Positions 1-9,287 of a stretch of DNA of 64,000 bases are shown in pieces (position 1 is the stretch's first letter; each line of letters opens with the position of its first letter). The stretch is from Gammaproteobacteria bacterium. Lineage in GTDB: Bacteria; Pseudomonadota; Gammaproteobacteria; DSM-16500. A model generated the notes under the pieces. It searched no databases. It had not been told where the DNA came from and saw only the letters and a program-made list of their open reading frames with translations. Location of the stretch: NCBI GenBank assembly GCA_014132595.1, contig BMAG01000043.1, positions 1 to 64,000 of the forward strand. The letters run 5' to 3'. A program made the translations under genes and the position numbers.

Positions 1-72
1 TATAGGGCGACGGCGACGACCGAGATCTACACAAGGCTATTCGTCGGCAGCGTCAATGTGTATAAGAGACAG
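1..72. other. Illumina Nextera adapter left in the assembly
   Basis: These bases are synthetic. Positions 20-32 match the P5 segment ending CGAGATCTACAC, 33-40 (AAGGCTAT) sit where the 8-base i5 index belongs, 41-54 are TCGTCGGCAGCGTC, and 55-72 are the Tn5 mosaic end lacking one G. The P5 part before 20 is error-rich. Genomic sequence starts at 73. Read as protein, the mosaic end gives the artefact peptide MCIRDR on the plus strand, and the minus strand gives a peptide ending LIHIDAADE. Neither is biological. Confidence 0.97.
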
Positions 73-73
73 G

Positions 74-1582
74 TTTAATTTTAAATCGATTGATGAATTT
101 AAAGGGTTGTCATTTGAAAAAATGGGAGAACTTGCAGGCTGGTCTCCTGAGGCCACGGCTTCTTTTAAAAAAGATACACTCGCTGTCATTACCACAGGGC
201 AAGCCAAAATTAATATAGAAGAACCGCCCATTCCTGGGAAAGATGGAAACTCTGTTTACTATCTAACCAACCGGGTGCCCTTTTATGATAACGATGGTAA
301 GGTCGCAGGTATGGTTGGCGTTTCCATTGATATTACGGAACGCAAAAAAACAGAGGCCGCCTTAAAACAAGCAAAACTTGCAGCTGAAATGGCAAACCAA
401 GCACGGTCCGAATTTATTACCAACATGAGTCATGACATCAAAACACCCTTGGCTGGCATTATCGGAATAGCTGATATGCTCGCAAACAAATTAGCTGATA
501 AAAATGATGTGGGATTTATGAGAGACATTGTCGCAGCCGGACAACAACTTATGGTTTTTTTTGATAACTGTTTGGATATTGCGAAATCAGAAGATAAAAA
601 TACCGCATTGTTAACTGAAAATTTTAATCTAAGACTGCTTATTCAAGAAATAATCGATCTATTTCAACCTGCTATCACTAAAAAAAGATTGAAGTTACTC
701 GTTTATTTTGATGATAAATTCCCTGAGTACATGCTGGGGAGTCGAGCTGGTCTATTTCGAGTTCTCATGAATTTGGTCGGGAATGCCGTAAAATTCACTG
801 ACAAAGGATCCATTAAAATCGCGGTTAAATTAGGCGCTAAATCAACAAGTAAAAAAATCATTGCGCTCATTACTATAAAAGATACGGGCATAGGCATACC
901 CAAAGAGAAGCATGCGCTGATATTTGAACGCTTCACACGGTTAACACAATCCAATAAAGGTTTAAATTCAGGCAGCGGTCTGGGATTATATTTAGTAAAA
1001 AAATACATGGATAACATGAAAGGTGAGATTCATCTCTCAAGCACCGTCAATCAGGGCAGTCAATTTATTATTGCGGTTCCTTTAGAAATTTCTTTGCTTG
1101 CTCCCGCAGAGCATGAAATTGATAACACACTCCCTTTATCGAATAGAGTTGATATCAAGCCGTATGAAGGTATCAAAGTATTCACTTCATCCCAACCGCC
1201 TGTTAAATCTGTCAAAATATTACTAATTGAGGATAACCCGATTGCTCAAACAGTCGTAAAATCGATTTTAACCTCTCTTCACTGCCAAGTTGATATCGCA
1301 AACAGTGGAAATGAAGCTATCAATTTATTTGAGCCAGGAAAATATCAGTTGGTACTTACAGATCTTGGATTACCTGATATTTATGGAAATAGTATTATCA
1401 GCTATTTTCGAAAAATCGAAGAAGGCTCAAATCATCGTGTGCCTATTATTATTCTTACTGCGCATATTACGGATGAAATTAGACAGGAATGTGCGGAAAT
1501 AGGCACCGATGAAATATTACATAAGCCTCTGATGAACGAAAAAGCGAAAGCTATATTAGAGCGGTATGTTTATAACTCGTAG
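74..1582 (+). CDS. Hybrid sensor histidine kinase, 5' end missing
   Basis: Partial membrane-signalling or cytosolic kinase; about 502 residues remain and the true start lies off the contig, since the apparent ATG at 56 is adapter. Order of domains: end of a PAS domain (to about base 340, closing with DITERKK), a short coiled linker, a HisKA dimerisation domain with the phospho-acceptor His at 431-433 (NMSHDIKTPL), and a HATPase_c domain with N-box NLVGNAVKF, G1 box DTGIGIP and G2 box GSGLGL. A C-terminal receiver domain begins near 1213 and has acidic pair ED, phospho-acceptor Asp in LTDLGLPD, and the conserved Lys in HKPL. All catalytic motifs look intact, so it should autophosphorylate and pass phosphate to its own receiver. 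The signal it senses cannot be told. It converges on thyA with 48 bases between them and no clear terminator. Confidence 0.9.
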   Translation, partial: FNFKSIDEFKGLSFEKMGELAGWSPEATASFKKDTLAVITTGQAKINIEEPPIPGKDGNSVYYLTNRVPFYDNDGKVAGMVGVSIDITERKKTEAALKQAKLAAEMANQARSEFITNMSHDIKTPLAGIIGIADMLANKLADKNDVGFMRDIVAAGQQLMVFFDNCLDIAKSEDKNTALLTENFNLRLLIQEIIDLFQPAITKKRLKLLVYFDDKFPEYMLGSRAGLFRVLMNLVGNAVKFTDKGSIKIAVKLGAKSTSKKIIALITIKDTGIGIPKEKHALIFERFTRLTQSNKGLNSGSGLGLYLVKKYMDNMKGEIHLSSTVNQGSQFIIAVPLEISLLAPAEHEIDNTLPLSNRVDIKPYEGIKVFTSSQPPVKSVKILLIEDNPIAQTVVKSILTSLHCQVDIANSGNEAINLFEPGKYQLVLTDLGLPDIYGNSIISYFRKIEEGSNHRVPIIILTAHITDEIRQECAEIGTDEILHKPLMNEKAKAILERYVYNS

Positions 1583-1630
1583 GAGTTGAAAAATCAGGTT
1601 TTTAAAACAGTTGCCCATGGATAAAGATTC

Positions 1631-2425
1631 TTAGACAGCAACCTCTCCTTTTATGTGGGGGTGGGCTTGGTAATCGAGGATTTCAAAATCTTCGAATTGA
1701 TAATCAAAAAGTGAGGCGGGTTTGCGTTTTATGTGTAGCTTTGGCAAAGGATAGGGGTCGCGTGATAATTGTAAATTGACTTGTTCGATATGATTGGAAT
1801 AGATATGACAATCGCCGCCTGTCCAGATAAATTCACCTACCTCTAAATTACATTGTTGTGCGACCATGTGTGTCAATAAAGAATAGGATGCAATGTTAAA
1901 GGGCACGCCTAAAAAGGAATCGGCAGAGCGCTGATAGGATTGGCAAGATAATTTATTTTGGGAAACATAAAATTGGAATAATAAATGACAGGGAGGTAAT
2001 GCCATTTTGGATAATTCGCCTACATTCCATGCGCTCACGATTAAACGTCGTGAATCTGGGTTTTGTTTTATTTGTTGAATCACTTCACTCATTTGATCGA
2101 TGATTTTCCCATGGGTACCTTGCCAAGCTCGCCATTGTTTACCGTAAACGGGACCTAAATTACCTTGATCATCGGCCCACTCATCCCAAATGGTGACTTT
2201 ATTTTCGCGTAGATAATTAATATTAGTATCGCCTTGCAAAAACCATAATAGTTCATGAATAATACTGCGCAGTGATAATTTTTTGGTGGTTACTAGAGGA
2301 AATCCTTTGTTCAGATCAAAACGCATTTGATAAGCAAAGACGCTTAATGTGCCCGTTCCGGTGCGATCTTTTTTTTCTACTCCATGGTCACGGATATGTC
2401 GTAAAAAATCTAAATATTGCTGCAT
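1631..2425 (-). CDS. thyA: Thymidylate synthase
   Basis: Converts dUMP to dTMP using methylene-tetrahydrofolate, a cytosolic step of DNA precursor synthesis. The protein is 264 residues, the same length as the E. coli enzyme. Visible landmarks are the N-terminal phosphate-binding segment KDRTGTGT, the catalytic cysteine in [13 protein letters not shown], the downstream [15 protein letters not shown] segment and the dUMP-binding [10 protein letters not shown]. It is the last gene of an rppH-lgt-thyA run and overlaps the end of lgt by 16 bases, so translational coupling is likely. The E. coli order rppH-ptsP-lgt-thyA is retained except for ptsP. Confidence 0.97.
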   Translation of the reverse strand: MQQYLDFLRHIRDHGVEKKDRTGTGTLSVFAYQMRFDLNKGFPLVTTKKLSLRSIIHELLWFLQGDTNINYLRENKVTIWDEWADDQGNLGPVYGKQWRAWQGTHGKIIDQMSEVIQQIKQNPDSRRLIVSAWNVGELSKMALPPCHLLFQFYVSQNKLSCQSYQRSADSFLGVPFNIASYSLLTHMVAQQCNLEVGEFIWTGGDCHIYSNHIEQVNLQLSRDPYPLPKLHIKRKPASLFDYQFEDFEILDYQAHPHIKGEVAV

Positions 2426-3219
2426 GTTTTATTTCCTCTAAAGGTATAGGCCCCTATCAGCATTCCTATGCCTAAAATAAACATCGGCAAGGAAAGCAGC
2501 TGGCCTTTGGTCAACCAGCCGAAAGCTATAAATCCAATTTGTGCATCTGGCTGCCTAAAAAATTCTATACAAAAACGAAAAAGACCATAACAGATTAAAA
2601 ATAACCCTGAGACTGCCCAACGTGGTCGTGGTTTTTGAGAATAAAACCATAAAATAACAAACATGGCCACCCCTTCCAGTAAAAACTCATACAACTGAGA
2701 AGGATGACGAGGCAGATTCCCGCCATTTGGAAAAATCATGGCCCAAGGCACATCGGTTACACGTCCCCATAACTCACCATTGACAAAATTACCTATGCGA
2801 CCGGCGGCTAATCCGATAGGTACGACAGGTGCAATAAAATCCGTCAAATCCACCAGCGATTTATTAATTTTATAAGCATATAAACTTAAAGCAATGAGGA
2901 CGCCTAGAAAACCACCATGAAAAGACATGCCTCCTTGCCAAACCTTTAAGATCGATAATGGATTTGTAATGAATGTTGGCCAGGCATAAAACAACATATA
3001 CCCTAGCCTTCCGCCTACCACAACGCCCAAGGCCGCATAAAAAATAATGTCTGACAATTGTTCCAGAGTAAAACCACGATCAAAATGAGAACGTTTAATG
3101 CGTAGCGCCAACACTCCCCAGCATGCTACAAAACTAAAAAGATACATAAGCCCATACCAAAAAATTGAAAAGGGCCCAATATGAAAGGCAACGGGATTAA
3201 TAGATGGATACTGGATCAT
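2410..3219 (-). CDS. lgt: Prolipoprotein diacylglyceryl transferase
   Basis: Inner-membrane enzyme that moves a diacylglyceryl group from phosphatidylglycerol to the lipobox cysteine of prolipoproteins, the first step of lipoprotein maturation. The 269-residue protein has about seven membrane segments, the N-terminal [14 protein letters not shown], an HGG motif ([10 protein letters not shown]) and the family signature [14 protein letters not shown]. The start at 3219 was chosen because its ATG overlaps the rppH stop as ATGA; the longer frame starting at 3237 would add six residues inside rppH. At least two proteins in this window (the OmpA-type protein and the efflux outer-membrane protein) carry lipoboxes and would be substrates. 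Confidence 0.96.
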   Translation of the reverse strand: MIQYPSINPVAFHIGPFSIFWYGLMYLFSFVACWGVLALRIKRSHFDRGFTLEQLSDIIFYAALGVVVGGRLGYMLFYAWPTFITNPLSILKVWQGGMSFHGGFLGVLIALSLYAYKINKSLVDLTDFIAPVVPIGLAAGRIGNFVNGELWGRVTDVPWAMIFPNGGNLPRHPSQLYEFLLEGVAMFVILWFYSQKPRPRWAVSGLFLICYGLFRFCIEFFRQPDAQIGFIAFGWLTKGQLLSLPMFILGIGMLIGAYTFRGNKTCSNI

Positions 3220-3716
3220 TTTTTTTGATATTCCCAAAACCGTTTTGATAACACAATACGTGCAAACTCTTTCATAGCTAAACTATAGACTCGTCTTTTA
3301 AATGCCACCACTTGGGTTAAAGGATACCAATAGGAAACCCATGCCCATGAATCAAATTCAGGACTTTCGGTGGCTGCCAGATTAATTTGGGTATCTTTAT
3401 TCACAAGTTGCAATAAAAACCATTTTTGTTTTTGACCGACACAAATCGGTTTCGAATAATGTCGAATGAGACGCTCTGGCAAACGATATCTCAGCCAACG
3501 GCGAGTTGTACTTAATACTCTTACATCTTCTGCCTTAAGCCCAATTTCCTCATTGAGTTCACGATACATGGCTTGTTCGGGTGTCTCATTTTCTTTCATT
3601 CCTCCTTGAGGAAATTGCCAAGCCATTTTCCCAATTCGTTTTGCTAAAAAAAGCTGCCTTTTAGCATTGACTAAAATAATTCCGATCCCATGTCTATAAC
3701 CTTCTTCATCAATCAC
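3216..3716 (-). CDS. rppH: RNA pyrophosphohydrolase (Nudix)
   Basis: Removes pyrophosphate from 5'-triphosphate mRNA ends, which opens transcripts to RNase E decay. The Nudix box is clear ([20 protein letters not shown], then IGL), preceded by WQFPQGG and followed by the RppH-type segments [20 protein letters not shown] and [10 protein letters not shown]. The frame is open to an ATG at 3764, but a GTG at 3716 gives an N-terminus (M)IDEEGYR that lines up with the usual MIDDDGYR start, with GAAGAG about ten bases upstream; that start is preferred and gives 166 residues. It is the first gene of the rppH-lgt-thyA run. Confidence 0.93.
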   Translation of the reverse strand: MIDEEGYRHGIGIILVNAKRQLFLAKRIGKMAWQFPQGGMKENETPEQAMYRELNEEIGLKAEDVRVLSTTRRWLRYRLPERLIRHYSKPICVGQKQKWFLLQLVNKDTQINLAATESPEFDSWAWVSYWYPLTQVVAFKRRVYSLAMKEFARIVLSKRFWEYQKK

Positions 3717-3810
3717 GCTGCGGTACTCTTCTATCACCCTGAGGGGCATTTTTTCAAAAATCATGCTTTACAGCAAACCTATTTTGTTACTTTAGAAATA
3801 TAACTCAGGA

Positions 3811-3816
3811 TATAAT
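3811..3816 (+). promoter_or_regulatory. Candidate -10 element for dapB
   Basis: A perfect TATAAT lies 35 bases before the dapB ATG in the 134-base gap between the divergent rppH and dapB. No -35 hexamer at a normal distance is convincing (TTGTTA at 3784 is 21 bases away), so this rests on the -10 box alone. Confidence 0.4.
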
Positions 3817-3850
3817 ACACTTCTTGCCGTGTTAATGAGACATAAAACCT

Positions 3851-4585
3851 ATGCCGATCCGAATATTAGTCAATGGTGCTCGTGGGAAAATGGGTCAGCT
3901 TGCTGTTAAAACAATCAGTGAACATCCTGATTTTCTATTAGTGGGTACGACACAAAAAAATGATGATTTGATGAGTGAGATTAAAAACAATCAAGCGCAA
4001 GTTGTCTTTGATGTCACTAATGCCGAATCTGTTTTAAAAAATACCAACACTATTATCGATGCGGGTGCTCACCCGGTGATTGGAACAAGTGGTCTTCTTC
4101 CAGACCAGGTCAATTTTTTACAAAAACGCTGTTCCAAACTCAAATTGGGAGGCATCATTGCCCCGAATTTTTCCTTAGGCGCTGTTTTGATGATGAAATA
4201 CGCACAAGAAATAATAAAATATTTTCCGAAAGCTGAAATTATTGAAATGCATCATGCAGGAAAATTAGACAGCCCGTCAGGAACAGCGATTCGTACCGCG
4301 AGTATGTTAGCCCAAGCGCGTAAATCACAGCCAGAACAAAGGCAAAAAACGCATGAGACTATTGCGGGTGCACGGGGTGCATTGTATGAACAAATTCCCA
4401 TTCATTCGATCCGTTTACCCGGATTGATGGCACATCAAGAGATTCTCTTTGGCAGCGATGGAGAAACCCTCTCACTTCGGTGTGACACCATCGATCGGAA
4501 TTGTTATGCGCCCGGTATTATATTAGCGTGTCAAAAAGTTCTGCAATTGGATCATTTGGTTTATGGATTAGAACACATTATTTAA
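3851..4585 (+). CDS. dapB: 4-hydroxy-tetrahydrodipicolinate reductase
   Basis: NAD(P)H-dependent step of the diaminopimelate/lysine pathway, feeding peptidoglycan cross-links and lysine. The 244-residue protein opens with a Rossmann dinucleotide loop (VNGARGKMGQ) and contains the catalytic-site signature EMHHAGKLDSPSGTA and the GTSGL segment that follows the cofactor domain. The C-terminal end (DTIDRNCYAPG) is less like the common R-x-x-FA-G form, but the catalytic core is intact. It stands alone between divergent rppH and the kdp genes; the kdp promoter seems to overlap its 3' flank. Confidence 0.94.
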   Translation: MPIRILVNGARGKMGQLAVKTISEHPDFLLVGTTQKNDDLMSEIKNNQAQVVFDVTNAESVLKNTNTIIDAGAHPVIGTSGLLPDQVNFLQKRCSKLKLGGIIAPNFSLGAVLMMKYAQEIIKYFPKAEIIEMHHAGKLDSPSGTAIRTASMLAQARKSQPEQRQKTHETIAGARGALYEQIPIHSIRLPGLMAHQEILFGSDGETLSLRCDTIDRNCYAPGIILACQKVLQLDHLVYGLEHII

Positions 4586-4592
4586 AGATTTT

Positions 4593-4601
4593 TGCTATAC
4601 T
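4593..4601 (+). promoter_or_regulatory. Candidate extended -10 promoter of the kdp operon
   Basis: TGC followed by TATACT forms an extended -10 element 25 bases before the first small ORF of the kdp operon and just after the dapB stop. A strong ribosome site (TAAGGAG at 4610-4616) follows. No clear -35 box or KdpE-type operator was recognised. Confidence 0.45.
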
Positions 4602-4625
4602 TAATGCTATTAAGGAGTCTTGATC

Positions 4626-4724
4626 ATGGCAGATCTTTTATTCATCGCGATGACCGTCATTTTCTTTGCACTCTGTTTGGCACTCATTCACTTTTTTGAC
4701 TTGTTATCAAGGAATACAGAATGA
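4626..4724 (+). CDS. 32-residue membrane micropeptide leading the kdp operon
   Basis: Short ORF with AAGGAG nine bases before its ATG. It encodes a single hydrophobic helix (about residues 3-24, from LLFIAMTVIFFALCL) and a short polar tail ending SRNTE. Its stop overlaps the kdpF start as ATGA, so it is co-translated with the Kdp complex. Small ORFs of this look are often found just ahead of kdpF in bacterial kdp operons, but I know of no assigned function. A role as an extra Kdp-associated membrane peptide is inference. Confidence 0.75.
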   Translation: MADLLFIAMTVIFFALCLALIHFFDLLSRNTE

Positions 4725-4807
4725 GTCTCTATTTAATTTGCGGCATTATTACATTACTTTTGTTTATTTATTTATTAATAGTGCTGTTTAAACCCGAATC
4801 CTTCTAA
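4721..4807 (+). CDS. kdpF: K+-transporting ATPase small subunit KdpF
   Basis: A 28-residue single-helix peptide (MSLYLICGII then a Leu/Ile-rich helix, ending LFKPESF). The C-terminal basic-Pro-Glu-x-Phe ending is typical of KdpF, which stabilises the KdpABC complex in the inner membrane. It overlaps the preceding micropeptide by four bases (ATGA) and lies 16 bases before kdpA, which has its own AAGGAG site at 4808-4813. It is too short for most automatic gene callers. Confidence 0.9.
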   Translation: MSLYLICGIITLLLFIYLLIVLFKPESF

Positions 4808-4823
4808 AAGGAGTTTCACCAGG

Positions 4824-6638
4824 ATGGAAAATGGTATCCTCCAGGTTGTCGTGTATCTTTTGATCTTGCTTGCGTGTGTTAAACCCTTGGGCTGGTACAT
4901 GGCCCAAATCTATGAAAATAAAGCGTGCGTGATCAATCGCCTGCTTCGTCCTTTTGAATATTTTATTTATAAATTAAGCGGCATACAGCCTGAGCAAGAA
5001 ATGGGATGGAAGAAATATCTTTCTTCTCTGCTGCTTTTTAATTTTTTAGGCTTTTTGGCCGTCTATGCGACAGAGCGTTTACAATGCTATTTGCCTTTAA
5101 ATCCACAACATTTTACGGGAGTGCCTGCAAATATATCGTTTAATACAGCCGCGAGTTTTATCACAAATACAAATTGGCAAGCGTATAGTGGTGAACAGAC
5201 GCTTAGTTATTTCACCCAAATGGTTGCACTTACGGCACAAAACTTTTTATCCGCTGCAACCGGCATGTCCTTATTAGTTGCTTTTATTCGTGGATTGGCT
5301 CGTCATGAAACGCATAGCCTTGGTAATTTTTGGGTTGATATGGTACGAAGTATCCTTTATATACTGCTCCCTCTTTCATTTATTCTTGCGCTCGTTTTAT
5401 CTTCTCAGGGGGTCATTCAAAATTTCAAGCCGTACCAAAAGGCGAGCTTGTTACAAACGATCAATTACCAACATGCAAAGATAGATTCGGCTGGGTTATC
5501 TATAAAAGATATTAACGGCAATCCGATTCTTGAAAATGTAACGATAACAGAACAGGAAATTCCCATGGGTCCTGTTGCGTCGCAAGTTGCTATTAAACAA
5601 CTAGGCACGAATGGCGGCGGTTTTTTTAATACTAATTCCGCACATCCTTTTGAGAATCCCACACCGCTTTCTAATTTTTTAGAAATGCTTGCTATTTTGC
5701 TTATTCCTGCAGCGCTTTGTTATACCTTTGGAATTATGGTTAAAGATAAACGTCAAGGATGGGCTATCTTTTTGGCAATGTTCATTTTATTTATACCTCT
5801 CGTGACAATGACTATTTATTTCGAACAAAAGGGCAATCCTGCATTAACTCATCTAAGTATCGATCAAACTATAAAGCCCAATCTATCTTCAGGCGGTAAT
5901 ATGGAAGGCAAAGAAACGCGCCTTGGGATTGTTAATTCTGCATTATGGGCCAATGCAACGACGGCATCTTCAAATGGTTCTATCAATGCGATGCTTGATT
6001 CATTCATGCCTTTAAGCGGTTTAGCCTGTATATGGTTAATGCACTTAGGCGAAGTGGCATTCGGAGGAGTGGGCTCAGGTTTATATGGAATGCTAATGCT
6101 CGTAATAATCACTGTTTTTATTGCGGGATTGATGGTTGGCAGGACTCCTGAATATTTAGGAAAAAAAATTGAACCTTATGAAATGAAAATGGTTACAGTG
6201 GCTGTATTAATTATGCCATTGGCCGTACTGTTGTTAACTGCCGTCGCATCAGTCACAAAAATGGGAGTTTCATCGATTGGAAATCCGCCTTTGCATGGCT
6301 TTTCAGAAATGCTCTATGCATTTACTTCCATGGGCAATAATAATGGCAGTGCTTTTGCTGGACTCCAGGTTGCAACACCTTTTTATACTATAGCAGGTGG
6401 CATCGAAATGCTTTTGCTGCGTTTTTGGATCGCAATCTCTGTGCTTGCAATTGCAGGATCTTTGTCACATAAAAAATTAATTCCAACAACCTCCGGCACA
6501 CTACCTACCGATACCTTGCTTTTTGTTATTTTATTAATTGGTGTTGCGAGCGTTTTGGGGGCACTTACTTTTTTCCCTACACTTGCCTTAGGGCCTATTG
6601 CAGAATATCTCAAACTGGGAGCTTTCTATGGCAATTAA
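4824..6638 (+). CDS. kdpA: K+-transporting ATPase subunit A (channel-like)
   Basis: Membrane subunit of the high-affinity KdpFABC potassium pump that binds and translocates K+. The 604-residue protein is longer than E. coli KdpA (557), with about ten membrane segments. The selectivity-filter region [19 protein letters not shown] is intact and further filter-like loops occur later ([11 protein letters not shown]). Start: ATG at 4824, with a ribosome site just after the kdpF stop. Its end overlaps the kdpB start by 11 bases, which fixes a tight operon. Confidence 0.97.
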   Translation: MENGILQVVVYLLILLACVKPLGWYMAQIYENKACVINRLLRPFEYFIYKLSGIQPEQEMGWKKYLSSLLLFNFLGFLAVYATERLQCYLPLNPQHFTGVPANISFNTAASFITNTNWQAYSGEQTLSYFTQMVALTAQNFLSAATGMSLLVAFIRGLARHETHSLGNFWVDMVRSILYILLPLSFILALVLSSQGVIQNFKPYQKASLLQTINYQHAKIDSAGLSIKDINGNPILENVTITEQEIPMGPVASQVAIKQLGTNGGGFFNTNSAHPFENPTPLSNFLEMLAILLIPAALCYTFGIMVKDKRQGWAIFLAMFILFIPLVTMTIYFEQKGNPALTHLSIDQTIKPNLSSGGNMEGKETRLGIVNSALWANATTASSNGSINAMLDSFMPLSGLACIWLMHLGEVAFGGVGSGLYGMLMLVIITVFIAGLMVGRTPEYLGKKIEPYEMKMVTVAVLIMPLAVLLLTAVASVTKMGVSSIGNPPLHGFSEMLYAFTSMGNNNGSAFAGLQVATPFYTIAGGIEMLLLRFWIAISVLAIAGSLSHKKLIPTTSGTLPTDTLLFVILLIGVASVLGALTFFPTLALGPIAEYLKLGAFYGN

Positions 6639-8691
6639 CATATCATCATGGAATCTGACCATTTTAAAATCTGCTATTATTAGCTCATTTTTAAAATTAT
6701 CGCCTTTGCATCAACTTCGAAATCCCGTGATGTTTTCGGTCTATGTAGGCTCAATATTAACATCCGCTTTATTCGTGCAAGCTTTAATGGGACATGGTGA
6801 GGCGCCGACGTATTTTATTTTGGCGATTACTTTTTGGTTATGGTTGACCTTATTATTTGCCAATTTTTCTGAGGCCATGGCAGAAGGCCGTGGTAAAGCA
6901 CAAGCATCCGCGTTACGAAAAGCTCGACGTGAAATACAAGCAAAAAAATTATCAAAAGCCGAACGTCACGCTAAGATAACCTTAGTCCAATCAGATAAAT
7001 TACAAGAAGGTGATATTGTATTAGTTGAAGCAGGCGATTTTATTCCAAGTGATGGAGAAGTGATTGAAGGCATCGCTTCTATCAATGAAAGTGCAATCAC
7101 CGGAGAAAGCGCGCCAGTAATTAGAGAAAGCGGCGGTGATCGCAATGCTGTCACCGGGGGAACACAAATTCTTTCAGATTGGTTAATTATTCGTGTTACA
7201 GCTAATCCAGGCGAAACCTTTATTGATCAAATGATTGCATTAGTGGAAGGCGCAAAACGTCAAAAAACTCCGAATGAACTTGCTCTCACTATTTTGCTGG
7301 CAGGACTTACGATTGTTTTTTTACTCGCATGTTCGACCTTATTACCTTTTTCAATCTATGGTGTCAGCGCTGAAGGAACGGGTAAGGTTGTTTCAGTTAC
7401 TGTTCTCATTGCTTTATTTGTTTGTTTAGCGCCTACAACGATCGCAGGTCTGCTTTCTGCAATTGGCATTGCGGGCATGGACCGTATGATTCAATCTAAC
7501 GTTATTGCCTTATCGGGTCGCGCCATTGAAGCGGCGGGTGATATCGATACTTTAATCCTGGATAAAACAGGAACGATTACACTCGGCAATCGTCAAGCGA
7601 CTGAGTTTATACCCGCAGACGGTGTGAGCATGGAACAATTAGCGGACGCAGCACAGCTTTCATCGCTGGCCGATGAAACACCTGAAGGACGCAGCATCGT
7701 CATATTGGCCAAAGAAAAATATGGTTTACGCGGTCGTGAAATCAGCGAACTTAACGCAACTTTTATTCCCTTTACAGCTCAGACACGCATGAGTGGTGCA
7801 AATCTAGGCGGCAGACAAATTCGCAAAGGTGCTGTTGAAGCTATTGAAAAATATTTGAAGGAAATGAATGGAACCTTCCCAGCTTCAATGCAAGAGAAAA
7901 TTACAACGATTGCACGTAAAGGTGGAACGCCACTCATTGTAGCGGATGGTATAAACGTATTAGGTGTAATTCATTTAAAAGATATTGTGAAAGGTGGTAT
8001 TCGTGAACGTTTTTCTGAATTACGAAAAATGGGAATTAAAACTATCATGGTAACTGGTGATAATCCCTTAACCGCGGCTGCCATTGCAGCTGAAGCAGGT
8101 GTTGATGATTTTCTTGCCAATGCAACGCCGGAAGATAAACTCAAACTGATTCGCAAATTACAAGCAGAAGGTCATTTAGTTGCGATGACAGGCGATGGCA
8201 CAAATGATGCACCGGCATTAGCACAAGCCGATGTTGCCGTTGCGATGAACACGGGCACACAAGCAGCCAAAGAAGCCGGAAATCTAGTCGATTTAGATTC
8301 AAATCCAACAAAGCTTATCGAAGTCGTTGAAATAGGTAAACAATTATTAATGACACGGGGAGCTCTAACAACTTTCAGTATTGCTAATGATCTCGCTAAA
8401 TATTTTGCAATTATTCCTGCAGCATTTGCGACTACCTATCCAATATTAAATAAATTAAACATCATGCATCTTGCAACCCCTGAAAGTGCAATATTATCCA
8501 CTGTTATTTTCAATGCATTTATTATTATCTTATTATTACCGCTAGCATTACGCGGTGTGCGTTATCAAAGAAGATCTGCCGCACGTATATTGCAAAGTAA
8601 TGTCATTATTTATGGAATAGGCGGTCTGATAGTTCCGTTTGTTGGAATAAAATGTATTGATCTTCTAATATCATTATCCGCATTTATTTAA
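6628..8691 (+). CDS. kdpB: K+-transporting P-type ATPase subunit B
   Basis: Catalytic subunit of the Kdp pump, 687 residues. P-type ATPase motifs are all present: the actuator-domain TGES (AITGESAPV), the phosphorylated Asp in [20 protein letters not shown], and the hinge [19 protein letters not shown]. The membrane segment [15 protein letters not shown] carries the proline kink used in ion coupling. The frame is open ten codons further upstream, but the ATG at 6628 with GGGAG about seven bases before it matches the family start and gives an 11-base overlap with kdpA. Confidence 0.97.
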   Translation: MAINISSWNLTILKSAIISSFLKLSPLHQLRNPVMFSVYVGSILTSALFVQALMGHGEAPTYFILAITFWLWLTLLFANFSEAMAEGRGKAQASALRKARREIQAKKLSKAERHAKITLVQSDKLQEGDIVLVEAGDFIPSDGEVIEGIASINESAITGESAPVIRESGGDRNAVTGGTQILSDWLIIRVTANPGETFIDQMIALVEGAKRQKTPNELALTILLAGLTIVFLLACSTLLPFSIYGVSAEGTGKVVSVTVLIALFVCLAPTTIAGLLSAIGIAGMDRMIQSNVIALSGRAIEAAGDIDTLILDKTGTITLGNRQATEFIPADGVSMEQLADAAQLSSLADETPEGRSIVILAKEKYGLRGREISELNATFIPFTAQTRMSGANLGGRQIRKGAVEAIEKYLKEMNGTFPASMQEKITTIARKGGTPLIVADGINVLGVIHLKDIVKGGIRERFSELRKMGIKTIMVTGDNPLTAAAIAAEAGVDDFLANATPEDKLKLIRKLQAEGHLVAMTGDGTNDAPALAQADVAVAMNTGTQAAKEAGNLVDLDSNPTKLIEVVEIGKQLLMTRGALTTFSIANDLAKYFAIIPAAFATTYPILNKLNIMHLATPESAILSTVIFNAFIIILLLPLALRGVRYQRRSAARILQSNVIIYGIGGLIVPFVGIKCIDLLISLSAFI

Positions 8692-8704
8692 GGATTGAAT
8701 ATAA

Positions 8705-9280
8705 ATGACTATAATTAAACAATTCAAAATAGCCTTCATTTTACTCATTCTCATGACTCTTTTAACAGGAGGATTATATCCAGCACTTGTGACTGGCATT
8801 GCTCAGATTCTTTTCCCCTTTCAAGCGAATGGCAGTCTCATAAAACTCAACAACAAAGTCATAGGATCACAGCTCATAGGACAATCCTTCACAAATGAAA
8901 ATTACTTTTGGGGCCGCCCTTCTGAGACAACACCTTTTCCATACAATGCAAGTAACTCAGCAGGCTCTAATTACAGCGCACTTAACAAAGATTATTTATC
9001 CACTATCAAAACCAGGTCAGAACAATTACAAAAAAATAATCCTAAAAAACAAGGGCTCATCCCCGTTGATTTGGTAACCGCATCAGGCAGTGGATTAGAT
9101 CCTGAAATTAGTCCAACTGCTGCGATATATCAAGCAGCTAGAATTGCCAAAGCACGAAAAATTCCAGAAGAAAAAATTCTGTCTTTAATAACAAAATTCA
9201 CTAAAAATCGTTCTTTAGGAATTCTTGGTGAACCCCGGGTGAATGTACTCCAACTTAACCTTGCATTGAATAATTTATAG
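8705..9280 (+). CDS. kdpC: K+-transporting ATPase subunit C
   Basis: Single-span periplasmic-facing subunit that supports K+ loading and assembly of the Kdp complex. At 191 residues it matches the usual length. A signal-anchor helix (about residues 9-33) is followed by the conserved GRPSETTPFPYNASNSAGSN and SGSGLDPEISPTAA segments. It lies 13 bases after kdpB and 7 bases before kdpD in the same operon. Confidence 0.97.
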   Translation: MTIIKQFKIAFILLILMTLLTGGLYPALVTGIAQILFPFQANGSLIKLNNKVIGSQLIGQSFTNENYFWGRPSETTPFPYNASNSAGSNYSALNKDYLSTIKTRSEQLQKNNPKKQGLIPVDLVTASGSGLDPEISPTAAIYQAARIAKARKIPEEKILSLITKFTKNRSLGILGEPRVNVLQLNLALNNL

Positions 9281-9287
9281 GTGACTC

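Noticed and set aside
37-231. Minus-strand 64-residue ORF
   Set aside because: Its C-terminus is translated adapter and the rest is antisense to the kinase gene.
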